NCBI GenBank assembly: GCA_021818865.1
Contig: JAKASX010000035.1
Location: 1-33,837 of the forward strand
Reading direction: 5' to 3'
DNA from: Acidobacteriota bacterium
Lineage (GTDB): Bacteria; Acidobacteriota; Terriglobia; Acidiferrales; UBA7541
Length of the DNA stretch: 33,837 nucleotides
Shown here: in pieces, positions 17,630 to 26,733 of the stretch
Numbering within the stretch: position 1 is the first letter of the stretch
Layout of the letters: every line of letters starts with the position of its first letter
Notes under the pieces: model-generated
Told to the model about the DNA's origin: nothing
Seen by the model: the letters and a program-made list of their open reading frames with translations, nothing else
Databases searched by the model: none
Translations under genes and position numbers: made by a program

Positions 17630-19039
17630 TTAGATGTCGTAATACAGCTGGAATTCGTAGGGGTGGGGACGCATGCGGATGGCGTTCACCTCGTTGTTCA
17701 TTTTGTAATCGATCCAGAGGCGGACGACATCCTCGGTGAAAACGTCGCCCTTGAGCAGATAGTCGTGGTCCTTTTCGAGCGCGGAAAGCGCGGCTTCGAG
17801 CGAACCGGGAAGCGAAGGAACGTTTTTCAGTTCCTCGGGAGACATATCGTAAATATCCTTGTCGAGCGGCTCGCCGGGATCGATTTTGTTTTCGATGCCA
17901 TCGAGGCCGGCCATGAGCATGGCGGCAAAGGCCAAATAGGTGTTTGCGGAGGGGTCGGGCGGACGGAATTCGAGCCGCTTCGATTTGGGGCTGGCCGAGT
18001 ACATCGGGATGCGGACGGCGGCCGAACGGTTCCGGCGCGAATAGGCGAGATTGACCGGGGCTTCGAAGCCGGGAACCAGGCGCTTATAGGAATTGGTGGT
18101 GGGCGCGGCGAAGGCGACGATGCTGGCGGCGTGTTTCAGCAGGCCGCCGATGTACCACAGGGCGGTCTGGCTGAGCCCGGCGTACTGATCGCCGGCGAAG
18201 AGCGGTTTGCCCTTGAGCCAGAGCGACTGGTGGGTGTGCATGCCGTTGCCGTTGTCCTGGAAGAGCGGCTTGGGCATAAACGTGACGGTTTTGCCGTACT
18301 GATAGGCGACGTTCCGCACGATGTACTTGAAAAGCATCATGTTATCGGCGGAGCGGAGCATCGTGTCGAAACGAAGGTCGATTTCGGCCTGGCCGCCCGT
18401 GGCGACTTCGTGGTGGTGGCATTCGACGTTCAGGCCGCAGGACTCCATCTTCAGGGCCATGTCGGTGCGCAGGTCGAGGTAGTGGTCGGTGGGCGGAACG
18501 GGGAAATAGCCTTCCTTGTAGCGTGGGCGGTATCCGAGATTGTGCTCGGCGCGGCCGGAATTCCAGCGGCCCTCCTCGGCGTCGATGTGGTAGAAGCCCT
18601 CGTTCTGGCGCTGGTCGAAGTGAACGTTGTCGAATATGAAGAATTCGGCTTCGGCGCCAAAGAAGGCCTGGTCGGCGATGCCGCTGAAACCGAGGTAGGC
18701 TTCGGCTTTTCGGGCGACGAAGCGGGGATCGCGCGGATAGGACTGGCGGGTGATCGGGTCGACGACGTCCGCAATCATGACGAGCGTAAGGACGTCGCGG
18801 AAGGGATCCATGAACGCGGTCTTGGGATCGGGGACGAGGAGCATATCCGATTCGTGAATGGAAGCCCAGCCACGAATCGAGCTGCCGTCCATTCCGAATC
18901 CGTCTTCGAAGGAGCTTTCCTCGAGTTGATGGATGGGGAAACTGATGTGATGCCAGAGGCCGGGCAGGTCGGTGAAGCGAAGATCGAGGATCTTGGCTTC
19001 GTGTTTCCGGGCATATTCAAGTACACCTTTAGAATCCAT
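17630..19039 (-). CDS. glnA: Glutamine synthetase type I
   Basis: A 469-residue protein, full length for a GSI dodecamer subunit, that makes glutamine from glutamate, ammonia and ATP. Visible motifs are DGSSIRGW (near residue 50), the metal-binding [10 protein letters not shown], the catalytic [10 protein letters not shown] with the KPLF segment, and the [13 protein letters not shown]-binding segment. Tyr397 in DIYDMSPEE is at exactly the position adenylylated in enterobacterial GlnA, so this enzyme could be controlled by GlnE-type adenylylation. The ATG is preceded by a GGAGGAGG ribosome site and a strong sigma-70 promoter. It is on the same strand as the inositol-phosphate synthase gene but has its own promoter. 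Confidence 0.97.
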   Translation of the reverse strand: MDSKGVLEYARKHEAKILDLRFTDLPGLWHHISFPIHQLEESSFEDGFGMDGSSIRGWASIHESDMLLVPDPKTAFMDPFRDVLTLVMIADVVDPITRQSYPRDPRFVARKAEAYLGFSGIADQAFFGAEAEFFIFDNVHFDQRQNEGFYHIDAEEGRWNSGRAEHNLGYRPRYKEGYFPVPPTDHYLDLRTDMALKMESCGLNVECHHHEVATGGQAEIDLRFDTMLRSADNMMLFKYIVRNVAYQYGKTVTFMPKPLFQDNGNGMHTHQSLWLKGKPLFAGDQYAGLSQTALWYIGGLLKHAASIVAFAAPTTNSYKRLVPGFEAPVNLAYSRRNRSAAVRIPMYSASPKSKRLEFRPPDPSANTYLAFAAMLMAGLDGIENKIDPGEPLDKDIYDMSPEELKNVPSLPGSLEAALSALEKDHDYLLKGDVFTEDVVRLWIDYKMNNEVNAIRMRPHPYEFQLYYDI

Positions 19040-19080
19040 TCCTCCTCCGCGAAAGGGATTTCCGAGAATTTAAACGCGAA

Positions 19081-19109
19081 AAGATACAGGAATGCCGTTT
19101 CTGCGTCAA
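19081..19109 (-). promoter_or_regulatory. Sigma-70 promoter of glnA
   Basis: On the minus strand TTGACG (19109-19104), a 17-base spacer and TATCTT (19086-19081) precede glnA by about 40 bases. The AT-rich stretch just downstream (19062-19074) stands out in this GC-rich region. I see no sigma-54 -24/-12 element. Confidence 0.65.
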
Positions 19110-19140
19110 GCGTACTTTTGGGGTGCGAAATGGCCGCGGA

Positions 19141-20469
19141 TCAGTCGTAATATTCGCGGCCGAGGTGAGTGATCAGCGTTTCGCCTTTCATCCAGCGGAG
19201 CGTGTTTTTCAGCTTCATGAGCTGAATGAAGAGGTCGTGTTCGGGATAGAGCTGGGGCGCGCACATGGGCGATTTGAAATAAAAACTGAGCCATTCCTGA
19301 ACGCCATGCATGCCGGCGCGCTTGGCGAGATCGAGAAAGAGCGCGAGATCGAGCGCGAGCGGCGCGGCGAGGATGGAATCGCGGCAAAGGAAATCCACCT
19401 TGATCTGCATCGGGTAGCCGAGCCAGCCGAAGATATCAATGTTGTCCCATCCCTCCTTGTTGTCGCCGCGGGGAGGGTAATAGTTGATGCGCACCTTGTG
19501 GTGGATCTTGCCGTAGAGCTGCGGATAGAGGTGCGGCTGGAAAATGTATTCGAGCGAGCCGAGCTTCGATTCCTCTTTCGTTTTGAAAGAGGCCGGATCG
19601 TCCAAGACTTCGCCGTCGCGATTGCCGAGGATGTTGGTGGAAAACCAGCCATTCACGCCGATCATGCGGGCCTTGAAGCCGGGCGCGATGATCGTCTTCA
19701 TCAGGGTCTGGCCCGTCTTGAAGTCCTTGCCGGCCACGGGAACGCCGTTGTCGTGCGCGAGCTGTTCGAGCGCCGGAATATCGAGCGTAAGATTTGGCGC
19801 GCCGTTGGCGAACGGAACGCCTTCCTTGAGCGCGGCCCAGGCGTAGAGCATCGAGGGCGCGATGGCGGGGTGGTTCTGTTTCATCGCCCGTTCGAAACTT
19901 TCGAGCGTCTGATGGACTTTGTGCTGCTTGAGGAAAATTTCGGTGGACGCGCACCAGACCATGACGAGGCGCGAGGCGCCGGATTTGCGGTGGAACGAGC
20001 GAATGTCGTCGCGCAGTTGCTCGGCCAGGTCGAATTTGTTGCGCGCGCGCTTGACGTGAGGGCCGTCGAGCCGGCGAACGTAATCGCGTTGGAACGCCGC
20101 CTTCATCGGACGGATGTTTTCCAGGAAGCGCTTGACGTGATTGAGATGCGGCGCATCGAGCACGCCGGCCTTGACCGCGGCTTGATAGGCGTTATCGGGG
20201 AAAATGTCCCAGGCGCCGAAAACCAGACGGCTCGGATCGGCCAGCTCGATGAAATCGCGGATTTTGGGCGAGCGGCCTTCGGTGCGCTTGCCCAGGCGGA
20301 TGGTCCCGAGCTGGGTGAGCGAGCCTATTGGCTGCGCCGCTCCCTTGCGAACCAACTCCACGCCGGCCATGAACGTGGTCGCAACCGCGCCGAGTCCAAC
20401 GGTGAGCACGCCGAGCTTGCCGGTGGGCGGCGCAATTTCCGGCTTCGGCAATGTCTGGTCTTTCTCCAC
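19141..20469 (-). CDS. ino1: Inositol-3-phosphate synthase
   Basis: A 442-residue NAD-dependent enzyme that converts glucose 6-phosphate to 1L-myo-inositol 3-phosphate, the first step to inositol lipids, inositol solutes or inositol-based thiols. The N-terminal Rossmann motif is GVLTVGLGAVATTFMAG (about residues 19-35). Later conserved blocks are VFGAWDIFPDNAYQAA, NHPAIAPSMLYAWAAL, VAGKDFKTGQT with the catalytic lysines of the family, GWFSTNILGNRDGE and the C-terminal KVDFLCRDSILAAPLALDL. The start is GTG 20469 with GAGGGG 5-6 bases upstream. No inositol monophosphatase or phosphatidylinositol synthase gene lies nearby, so the end product cannot be told. Confidence 0.93.
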   Translation of the reverse strand: MEKDQTLPKPEIAPPTGKLGVLTVGLGAVATTFMAGVELVRKGAAQPIGSLTQLGTIRLGKRTEGRSPKIRDFIELADPSRLVFGAWDIFPDNAYQAAVKAGVLDAPHLNHVKRFLENIRPMKAAFQRDYVRRLDGPHVKRARNKFDLAEQLRDDIRSFHRKSGASRLVMVWCASTEIFLKQHKVHQTLESFERAMKQNHPAIAPSMLYAWAALKEGVPFANGAPNLTLDIPALEQLAHDNGVPVAGKDFKTGQTLMKTIIAPGFKARMIGVNGWFSTNILGNRDGEVLDDPASFKTKEESKLGSLEYIFQPHLYPQLYGKIHHKVRINYYPPRGDNKEGWDNIDIFGWLGYPMQIKVDFLCRDSILAAPLALDLALFLDLAKRAGMHGVQEWLSFYFKSPMCAPQLYPEHDLFIQLMKLKNTLRWMKGETLITHLGREYYD

Positions 20470-20573
20470 GGAAAACCCCCTCGATCGAGAGCAAAAGGAA
20501 CTATGATGCGCGAGCGTGGAAGCTTTTGCAAACGCGCGAGAGGGAATCGCGTGGAAAAACGGGCGGTACGAGA

Positions 20574-20606
20574 AGCAGATTCCTCCCTACGGTCGTCGGA
20601 ATGACC
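20574..20606 (+). repeat. Dispersed intergenic repeat, second copy
   Basis: It begins AGCAGATTCCTCCC and ends TCGTCGGAATGACC. It is related to the element at 10118-10153 and sits between the inositol-phosphate synthase and DUF4097 genes. A GC-rich hairpin (GGCGCGAGGGCGCC) follows at about 20637-20650. Confidence 0.55.
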
Positions 20607-20661
20607 AGAAGTGGCGATTGGGGAAAAGGGGAGCGCGGCGCGAGGGCGCCGCGCCCGTGCG

Positions 20662-21510
20662 TCAGTCGCCGCGCTCGATAGTGACGTCGCCGACGCCGGT
20701 GTGAATGCGCAGGGTCGGTCCGCCGGCGCCCAGGCGCCCGTTGACCGAAGAACCGGCCAGCGAGCCGGAAATGGTCACCGGGAATTTGGTCGCGATGTGG
20801 CCAACGCCGGTGGACGCGGAAAGTTCGGCGGAGATATCGGCGGGCAGCACGACGGTGATGGGCCCGACGCCCGTGCCGATCCGCCAGCCGGAAGCCATCT
20901 TCGACCCCGAAAGCGCGGTGACGTGAATCCCTCCGCGGCCGCTGTCCAGTTCGAGGGCGTCGAAGCGGCCGGACGCGTGAATCGCGCCGTTGCCGGTATG
21001 CACGTCGAGCGACCCGTCGAGGCCGCTCCCGTCGAACGATCCGTTGCCCGTGTGCATCGCCAGGTTGCCGCGCAAATCGCTGGCGTGAATGGTGCCGTTT
21101 CCCGTGGCCGCGCGCAGCGAACCGCCGAACGAGCTGAGCGTAACGTCGCCATTGCCGGTGGAGAGATCGAGATTGGCGGTCGGCGGCAGCGTGACGGAAA
21201 CCGCGATCGTCCCGCGGCTGAAACTGAACCAATGCTGCTGCTGGCGCACCTGAACTTCAATGGCGTTTCCTTGCTGCGACGGAATGATGTGAATGTCGTC
21301 GGGGATTTTCCAGCCGGTGGTGGTGACGGAAACAAAAACCTGATTCGCGACGCCGCGGTTGACGCTCACCTGGCCGTTATCGACCTGGAGCGTGAGCTGC
21401 GGCACGCCGCTTACGGAAAAGGTTTTCGACCACTGGTCGGCGCGGGCGGCCGGTGCGGCAACCAGCAGGGCCAGCGCGAGGGCGACCGTGGCGCAAAGGG
21501 TTCGAAGCAT
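20662..21510 (-). CDS. Secreted DUF4097 (putative adhesin / beta-helix) protein
   Basis: A 282-residue protein with a Sec signal peptide (MLRTLCATVALALALLVAAPAARAD, cleaved near residue 25). A DUF4097 domain of short repeating strands follows, carrying the recurrent motif TGNGxxxxS (STGNGDVTLSSFGG, ATGNGTIHASDL, HTGNGSFDGSGL, HTGNGAIHASGR) and later TGVGPITV and TGVGDVTIERGD. This is a regular right-handed beta-helix-like fold. AGGAGG 4-5 bases before ATG 21510 gives a strong start. DUF4097 proteins often occur near anti-sigma/RsiW or PspC envelope-stress genes, but none is visible here. Function is unknown; a periplasmic or surface location is inferred. Confidence 0.85.
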   Translation of the reverse strand: MLRTLCATVALALALLVAAPAARADQWSKTFSVSGVPQLTLQVDNGQVSVNRGVANQVFVSVTTTGWKIPDDIHIIPSQQGNAIEVQVRQQQHWFSFSRGTIAVSVTLPPTANLDLSTGNGDVTLSSFGGSLRAATGNGTIHASDLRGNLAMHTGNGSFDGSGLDGSLDVHTGNGAIHASGRFDALELDSGRGGIHVTALSGSKMASGWRIGTGVGPITVVLPADISAELSASTGVGHIATKFPVTISGSLAGSSVNGRLGAGGPTLRIHTGVGDVTIERGD

Positions 21511-21628
21511 GGTGCCTCCTTACCTTGGGCTTCCTTCAAGAGTACGCTGCCGCGCGGGAAAAAGTTCGCGGAGATATGAGCGCGGAGACGGACGCAGGCC
21601 GGAGGCCGTGGCGCGCGTCCGACGCGGA

Positions 21629-23413
21629 TCAGGCGGATTTACGCCGGTGCGGGGCGCGGGCGTGCGGGCCGGGCTTGGGGCGCAGGGAGGTCAGGAATTT
21701 TTCGTACGGGAGGGTATTCAGAACGTCCTTGCGCTCGATCCAACCGCGGCGGGCGGTATCGACGCCGTATTTCATGTAGACCAGATTTTTCGTGCTGTGG
21801 GAATCGGTGGAGATGGTGATTGTGACGCCGTGCTCCTTGGCCATGCGCAGATGGACGTCGTTGAGGTCGAGCCGGTCGGGATACGCGTTGGTTTCCATGG
21901 CCACGCCGTGGCGCCGCGCCGCTTCGAACACCTTTTCCATATCGAACGAATAGCCTTCGCGGCGCAGCAGCAAGCGGCCGGTGGGGTGGGCGACGATCTG
22001 GGTGTGGGGATTTTCGATGGCGGCCAGAAGGCGCTCGGTCATCGCCGCGCGATCCAGATTCATGAAGGAATGGATCGAGCAGAGGACAATGTCGAGCTGG
22101 GCGAGGACTTCGTCGTCGAGGTCGAGTTTTCCGCTTTTCAGAATATCCACCTCGCTCGAGGCGAGGATTCGAATGCCCTCGATTTTCCGGTTCGCTTCGT
22201 GGATTTTGCGGATCTGCTCGATGGTCTGCTTTTCGTCCAAACCTCCGGCCACGGTGACGGCTTTCGAATGGTCCGTAATGGCGATGTATTCATAGCCGAG
22301 CTTTTTCGCGGCGTGGGCCATTTCCTCGATCGTGTTGTGACCGTCGCTGGCGACGGTGTGCATCTGCAAATCGCCGCGAATATCGTCGAGCGTGACGAGA
22401 TGCGGCAGCTTGTCCTTTTCCGCCGCTTCGATTTCACCGGTGTTTTCGCGCAGTTCGGGCTCGATGTAGGCGAGTCCGAGCTTTTTGTAAATGGTCTCTT
22501 CGGTCTCGCTCGCCACCGGCTTTTCGTCGGGCAGCGTGGCCAGCGCGTATTCGCTTAGCGTGTAGCCCATTTTGTTCGCGCGGCCGCGCAGGGCGACGTT
22601 GTGTTCCTTCGAGCCGGTGAAATACATCAGCGCGGCACCGCGGTGTTTCGCTTCGAGCAGCCGCACGTCCACTTGCATGCCGGTTTCCAGGCGAAAGCTG
22701 ACTTTGTTCTCGCCGCGCGCGAGGATCTGTTCGATGCCGGGGAAGGCGAGGATGTGCTCGGTGATTTCGTGAATCGCTTTTTCGGTGCGTCGGCCGGCCA
22801 GCGTAACGAGCAGATCGAGGTCGCCGATCGTTTCCTTGCGCCGGCGCAGCGAACCGGCGAATTCCACGGCGTCGATTTTTTCGCCGAGCTTCGAGATGTA
22901 GGCGATGAGCGTTTCGGCGGCCTCATCGGCCGCGTGGATGAGGAAACGGCCGGCGGCTTTCTGAAACGTTTCCGCGGCGTGCAGGATGTTCTGCTCGCTT
23001 TTTTCGCCAAAGCCAGGGATATCGCGCAGTTTGCCTTCGCGGGCGAGCTTGGCGACGTCTTCGACGGTGCCGGCGTGGAATTTCTTCCAGATGAGCGCGA
23101 CTTTTTTAGGGCCGAGCGACTGGAGATCGAGGAGATGAAGGATGGTTTCGGGATATTTCCGAAGCAGTTTCTGGCGCAGGGAATAATCGCCGGTTTTGAG
23201 GATTTCCGTGATGTGGGCGGCGAGGCCTTCGCCGATGCCCGGCAATTCCATCAATTTTTCGGGATCCGTGGCCAGATCTTCCACGCGTTCGGAAAGGGAA
23301 TCGAGTAGTTCGGCAGCCTTCTCGTAGCTGCGGAAACGGCCGATCGGCGCGCCGTCGATTTCGAGCAGTTGCGCGGTTTCCCGAAGGATTCGGGCGACTT
23401 CGCGATTTTCCAT
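21629..23413 (-). CDS. polX: DNA polymerase/3'-5' exonuclease PolX
   Basis: A 594-residue family-X polymerase fused to a PHP exonuclease, used in base-excision and gap repair. Order of domains: an N-terminal 8-kDa/HhH region (NREVARILRETAQLLEI, then LPGIGEGLAAHI near residue 57 and IPGFGEKSEQNI near 133). The nucleotidyltransferase palm has the GSLRRRKETIGDLDLLV motif, with catalytic Asp near residues 197-199. Last is the C-terminal PHP domain from about residue 340 (GDLQMHTVASDGHNT, AITDHSKAV, HPTGRLLLRREGY, STDSHS) with its metal-binding His/Asp residues intact. Length is normal for bacterial PolX (570-600). ATG 23413 is the family's normal start. The C-terminus is basic. Confidence 0.96.
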   Translation of the reverse strand: MENREVARILRETAQLLEIDGAPIGRFRSYEKAAELLDSLSERVEDLATDPEKLMELPGIGEGLAAHITEILKTGDYSLRQKLLRKYPETILHLLDLQSLGPKKVALIWKKFHAGTVEDVAKLAREGKLRDIPGFGEKSEQNILHAAETFQKAAGRFLIHAADEAAETLIAYISKLGEKIDAVEFAGSLRRRKETIGDLDLLVTLAGRRTEKAIHEITEHILAFPGIEQILARGENKVSFRLETGMQVDVRLLEAKHRGAALMYFTGSKEHNVALRGRANKMGYTLSEYALATLPDEKPVASETEETIYKKLGLAYIEPELRENTGEIEAAEKDKLPHLVTLDDIRGDLQMHTVASDGHNTIEEMAHAAKKLGYEYIAITDHSKAVTVAGGLDEKQTIEQIRKIHEANRKIEGIRILASSEVDILKSGKLDLDDEVLAQLDIVLCSIHSFMNLDRAAMTERLLAAIENPHTQIVAHPTGRLLLRREGYSFDMEKVFEAARRHGVAMETNAYPDRLDLNDVHLRMAKEHGVTITISTDSHSTKNLVYMKYGVDTARRGWIERKDVLNTLPYEKFLTSLRPKPGPHARAPHRRKSA

Positions 23414-23527
23414 CGCGCCTATTATAGGAGCAAGCGGGCCGGGCGGACAGAGGCGCGCGCCAGTTTCACGCTCGCAAACGGCACGGCATCGCGCGGGCGC
23501 GCGGGAAGCGGCGGAATTTCCGATAGA

Positions 23528-23743
23528 TCAGGAAATTTTGATGACGTTCGCTGCCTGCGGCCCTTTTGGCCCCTGGACGATTTCGAATTCCACGGCTTCG
23601 CCCTCCTGCAGCGTGCGATAGCCGTCGCCGGTGATCGCGCTGTAGTGGACGAAAACGTCGTTCCCGCCGTCGCGGCCGATGAAGCCGTAGCCCTTGGCGT
23701 TGTTGAACCACTTGACCTGGCCGGTTACTCGCTGCTCGCTCAT
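23528..23743 (-). CDS. Cold-shock-domain protein (CspA family)
   Basis: A 71-residue single cold-shock domain that binds single-stranded RNA or DNA and acts as an RNA chaperone. RNP1 [11 protein letters not shown] and RNP2 DVFVHYSAI are both present, with [15 protein letters not shown] at the N-terminus. ATG 23743 has AGGAG 7 bases upstream; the open frame runs further upstream, but the domain begins right here. Its own promoter is at 23806-23833, giving a leader of about 55 bases, shorter than the long cold-responsive leader of E. coli cspA. Confidence 0.96.
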   Translation of the reverse strand: MSEQRVTGQVKWFNNAKGYGFIGRDGGNDVFVHYSAITGDGYRTLQEGEAVEFEIVQGPKGPQAANVIKIS

Positions 23744-23805
23744 TCCTCTGCTCCTGATTTTCGTAGCCGCGGGAGGGTTCCCTGCGACGCAACGAAACGC
23801 GGGCG

Positions 23806-23833
23806 AGTGTACCAGACTTGTATAGAGTGTCAA
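23806..23833 (-). promoter_or_regulatory. Sigma-70 promoter of the cold-shock gene
   Basis: On the minus strand TTGACA (23833-23828), a 16-base spacer and TACACT (23811-23806). The -35 is perfect and the -10 matches 4 of 6. Just upstream (about 23841-23885) is a degenerate copy of the CTGAGCGAAG-type dispersed repeat (ACTGAGCGAGTCCAAAGA). Confidence 0.65.
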
Positions 23834-23922
23834 GATACCTATTTGCAAATCTTTGGACTCGCTCAGTACCACAGGATTCCTGTTTCGCCGGAACGGTGCC
23901 GCTCGCTGGAGAGAGACGCGGG

Positions 23923-24300
23923 CTAGAAAGTGCGGGCGGTGATGATGAGATATACGGCGAGAATGGCGCCGAAAACCGCGGTGGTGAGCCCGAGAAAAAC
24001 GATGACGCCGCGCGCCGGCTCGAATTGGCCCGATTCCAGGCGCTTGAGCGTGACGCGGTAACGCCACACCGCGACGATGGCCATGAAAATTCCCATCGCC
24101 ATGAACGCGACGCCCATGATGAGCGAGAGCCGCCCTTCCGTCGCGCCTTGGCCCCCGATGCGCAGCAGTTCACGTAGGAAAAAGCCGAATTTCGCCACAA
24201 CGAACCCGAAAACGACCACGCTGATGCTGGTGCGCACCCAGGCGAGGAAAGTGCGCTCGTTGGCCAGATGATCGCCGGCGCGGTCGGGTTTGTCGTTCAT
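23923..24300 (-). CDS. DUF202 (YidH-like) small membrane protein
   Basis: A 125-residue protein with the DUF202 signature [21 protein letters not shown] at the start of helix 1 (about 13-40), a second helix around 60-80 ([20 protein letters not shown]) and a third around 95-118 ([23 protein letters not shown]). I chose ATG 24300 because the family normally begins shortly before the NERTFLAW motif; the TTG at 24321 would add 7 residues. The ribosome site is weak with either start. The function of the family is unknown. It lies 179 bases upstream of the cold-shock gene on the same strand. Confidence 0.85.
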   Translation of the reverse strand: MNDKPDRAGDHLANERTFLAWVRTSISVVVFGFVVAKFGFFLRELLRIGGQGATEGRLSLIMGVAFMAMGIFMAIVAVWRYRVTLKRLESGQFEPARGVIVFLGLTTAVFGAILAVYLIITARTF

Positions 24301-24350
24301 TGGGAGATCACTTTGACGCAAGGATCGGTTTTTGGCAATGGGCAGGCCTC

Positions 24351-24450
24351 AGCGGCTAAAGCCGCCTGTTTGCGCGGCGGCGACGGCACGACTGAAGTCG
24401 TGCCCTTCAGGAAGCGGGACGGGCGATGGCACGGCTGAAGCCGTGCCCTT
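24351..24450 (+). repeat. Cluster of three small palindromes of the GCTGAAGC family
   Basis: AGCGGCTAAAGCCGC (24351-24365), GGCACGACTGAAGTCGTGCC (24385-24404) and GGCACGGCTGAAGCCGTGCC (24428-24447) are spaced 19-23 bases apart. The second and third are both followed by CTT and then AGGAA. In the second, compensatory changes (GACTGAAGTC against GGCTGAAGCC) keep the hairpin. The first and third types also occur together at 10189-10246. Confidence 0.75.
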
Positions 24451-24483
24451 AAGGAATCGAGGCATTTGATGAATTCGAAGCAT

Positions 24484-25038
24484 TTATGAGCGGCGGGTGA
24501 TAAAGCGGAAATAATACAGCAGACCGGCGATGGTTTTGCCATCGCGAATCGCACCGGTGCGGATGCGGCGTTCGAGCACGGCGGGGGAAAATTTGCCGAC
24601 TTCGAGGTTCTCGTCGTCTTCGGGTTTCGCATGGCCCGGCGTGAGGCCCGTGGCGAGGTAGAGCCGCATCCGTTCGCTGAGAAAGCCGGGGGTGGGGAAG
24701 AAATCGAACAGATGGCGGAAACGACGCGCGGTGTAGCCGGTTTCCTCTTCGAGTTCGCGGCGAGCGGCCTTGGCGGGATCTTCGCCCCGCTCCACGTGGC
24801 CCGCAACGAGTTCCCAGAGGAATTCGTCGGCGGCGTGGCGATATTGGCGAACTAAAAGAATGCGGCCGTCGTCGAGCACGGGCAGCAGAACAACCGAGCC
24901 GAAATGGCGAATGACGTCGCGAACCGTTTCCACGCCGCCGGGCTCGCGGACGCGGTCGCGCCGGACTTCGAAGAGCGGGCCGCGATAGAGCAAGCGCGTC
25001 GAAAGGACGCGGGCCTTTCCGGGCGACGAACGTTTCAA
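24484..25038 (-). CDS. NUDIX hydrolase, ADP-ribose pyrophosphatase-like
   Basis: A 184-residue protein with a complete Nudix box, GHVERGEDPAKAARRELEEETGY (Gx5Ex7REUxEExGU, about residues 80-102). It is preceded by GRILLVRQYRHAADEFLWELVAG, the usual context of ADP-ribose/nucleoside-diphosphate-sugar pyrophosphatases of the NudF/MutT group. A proline lies soon after the box (FFPTPGFLSERM), as in ADP-ribose pyrophosphatases. It would hydrolyse ADP-ribose or related compounds to AMP and a sugar phosphate; the exact substrate is inferred. It is separated from dacB by 87 bases containing a perfect palindrome. Confidence 0.92.
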   Translation of the reverse strand: MKRSSPGKARVLSTRLLYRGPLFEVRRDRVREPGGVETVRDVIRHFGSVVLLPVLDDGRILLVRQYRHAADEFLWELVAGHVERGEDPAKAARRELEEETGYTARRFRHLFDFFPTPGFLSERMRLYLATGLTPGHAKPEDDENLEVGKFSPAVLERRIRTGAIRDGKTIAGLLYYFRFITRRS

Positions 25039-25075
25039 ACGATCCTCCGAACTGTGAGTGTAGCGGAAAACGGGC

Positions 25076-25097
25076 GGGGCGAGGCATGCCTCGCCCC
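25076..25097. terminator. Perfect 22-bp palindrome between dacB and the NUDIX gene
   Basis: GGGGCGAGGCA at 25076-25086 is followed by its exact reverse complement to 25097. It lies 3' of dacB and 5' of the NUDIX gene. It could end dacB transcription, although there is no T run, or it could be another dispersed palindrome. Confidence 0.45.
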
Positions 25098-25125
25098 TAC
25101 GAATCCGCCTGGGCTGGGCGATAAG

Positions 25126-26733
25126 TTATGGCCCGATTTCGTAAATGGCCGCGGCGATTTGGCCGAGCGTGCCACCGATAACCGTTTCGATCGAATCGAG
25201 CCCGCCGAGCGGGAGCGACACGTGATTGGCGTAGAGCGCGAAAGCGTAGCGGCGACCATTTTTCGCGACCAGATAGCCCGCGAGCCCTTTGCCCGTGACC
25301 ATCAGATCGTCGTTCAGCCGATCGTTGTCCATATAGGTGCCCGTCTTGGCGAAAACGTGCCCTGCCGCGGGCGAATGAACGCCGATGTTGAAAAGCGTGC
25401 CGTCCTTGCCGAGGATCGGCAACGCGCGCTCGAAAATCGGGAAATTCTTTTGCCGCGACATGTAGGCCAGGTAGTGGCACATGAAATCGGGCGTGAAAAA
25501 TGCCGCGCCCGAGCCGCCCGCGCCGTCCGATTGCGACGCGCCGGAAAGATCGAGCCCGGCTTTTTCGAGAAACGCGTGCTCGAGATTGAATCCTGCCTGC
25601 TCGATGTGATCGCGGGCATGCGCGAGAACAGCGCCCAGAATGTAGGGCACGAGGCTGGCGTGGAGATTCTGGCTGACTTTCAGCGTGACTTTTACGTCTT
25701 GCGAAAATGGCGGCGAAACGTGCTCGGCAACAACGTTGGCCGGCGTGTAATCGGCGGAAAGCGTGGCGAAATCCACGGGCGTTTTGTACGGCGAGAAATT
25801 CGCCTGGACGCCATCCTGGCGCAGCGCCTCCACCAGCGTCATTTCGGCAAAGCGGCTCGGCTGAGGAACGTCGTAGCTGTAAAGAATGCTCGGACTATCG
25901 GCAGGCATCGAGCCGATGACGGTGACAACGTGCGAGCCATCGGCCTTGAGCTTGTCCTGGCCCCAGTCGATCGTGTTCTTGGAGCCGGGAGCGCCCGTGG
26001 TGGCCTGATTGATGAATTGGGCATAGGCGGATTGCGGCGAAACGTGGATGTTCACCGGATCGCCAGGTTTCACGCCGGGCGTCACGGTGACGTCAATCAG
26101 ATTGTCATTCACGACCACGGGAGAAATGATCGCGCCGGTGCCGAGTTCTGCCGCACCCTCGGGGAAGAGGGTCGCGTCCACGAGCACCTGGCCGTCGATG
26201 CGCTTGATTCCCGCCGCGGCGATTTTCTTGGCCAGTTCGTGAATCACCAGCAACGGATCGCCGGGAACGGCGCGCGTGTAGCGGCTGCCGCCGTAGGTGT
26301 GGTCCCAATTTTCCCACGCCAGGGTGCCGTTCGGGCGAATGCGGCCGGAAAGATTGGGATCGCCGCTGCCGACGAGGATCAGATCGCCGTGCAGCGTGCC
26401 GTCCGCCGCAATCGGGCCGGTGCGATAGACGCGCGTGTGGAAACGGAAATTAGGGCCGAGCAGTTCGAGCGCCGTGCCTTCGGTAACGAGCTTGGTGGTG
26501 GAAGCAGGTGTAAAGAGTTGCTGGGCGTTTTTCGCGTAGACCACTTTGCCTGTATCGAGCGAATAGACTTCGATCCCAAACGTCGCATGACGGTAGAGCG
26601 GTTTCGAAATGATTTTGGCCACCTGGGCCGCGAATTCCGCTCGCCGCTGCGCGAAAACTGGGGTGCAGGCGGCGAGAAACAGGAGGGTGGCACCGAGAGC
26701 GTGACGAAACGAATGCGCGGCGATTTTTCTCAT
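25126..26733 (-). CDS. dacB: D-alanyl-D-alanine carboxypeptidase/endopeptidase (PBP4, peptidase S13)
   Basis: A 535-residue periplasmic enzyme that trims the terminal D-Ala from peptide stems and/or cuts D,D cross-links. The nucleophile motif S78-T-T-K81 is in LFTPASTTKLVTEGTALE, and the KTG box K463-T-G is in VFAKTGTYMDNDRLNDD. The large insert between the first motifs is the S13 hallmark, with ILVGSGDPNLSG and an AGGSGAAFFTPDFM segment near the expected SxN site. The N-terminus has a signal peptide whose end, LLFLAACTPVFAQ, could be read either as a lipobox (Cys about 23) or as a signal-peptidase-I site. Its ATG overlaps the stop of the VanX-fusion gene by 4 bases (ATGA), so the two are coupled. 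Confidence 0.93.
   Translation of the reverse strand: MRKIAAHSFRHALGATLLFLAACTPVFAQRRAEFAAQVAKIISKPLYRHATFGIEVYSLDTGKVVYAKNAQQLFTPASTTKLVTEGTALELLGPNFRFHTRVYRTGPIAADGTLHGDLILVGSGDPNLSGRIRPNGTLAWENWDHTYGGSRYTRAVPGDPLLVIHELAKKIAAAGIKRIDGQVLVDATLFPEGAAELGTGAIISPVVVNDNLIDVTVTPGVKPGDPVNIHVSPQSAYAQFINQATTGAPGSKNTIDWGQDKLKADGSHVVTVIGSMPADSPSILYSYDVPQPSRFAEMTLVEALRQDGVQANFSPYKTPVDFATLSADYTPANVVAEHVSPPFSQDVKVTLKVSQNLHASLVPYILGAVLAHARDHIEQAGFNLEHAFLEKAGLDLSGASQSDGAGGSGAAFFTPDFMCHYLAYMSRQKNFPIFERALPILGKDGTLFNIGVHSPAAGHVFAKTGTYMDNDRLNDDLMVTGKGLAGYLVAKNGRRYAFALYANHVSLPLGGLDSIETVIGGTLGQIAAAIYEIGP

Noticed and set aside
17573-19150. 525-codon open frame antisense to glnA
   Set aside because: Shadow of glnA, whose motifs including Tyr397 are intact.
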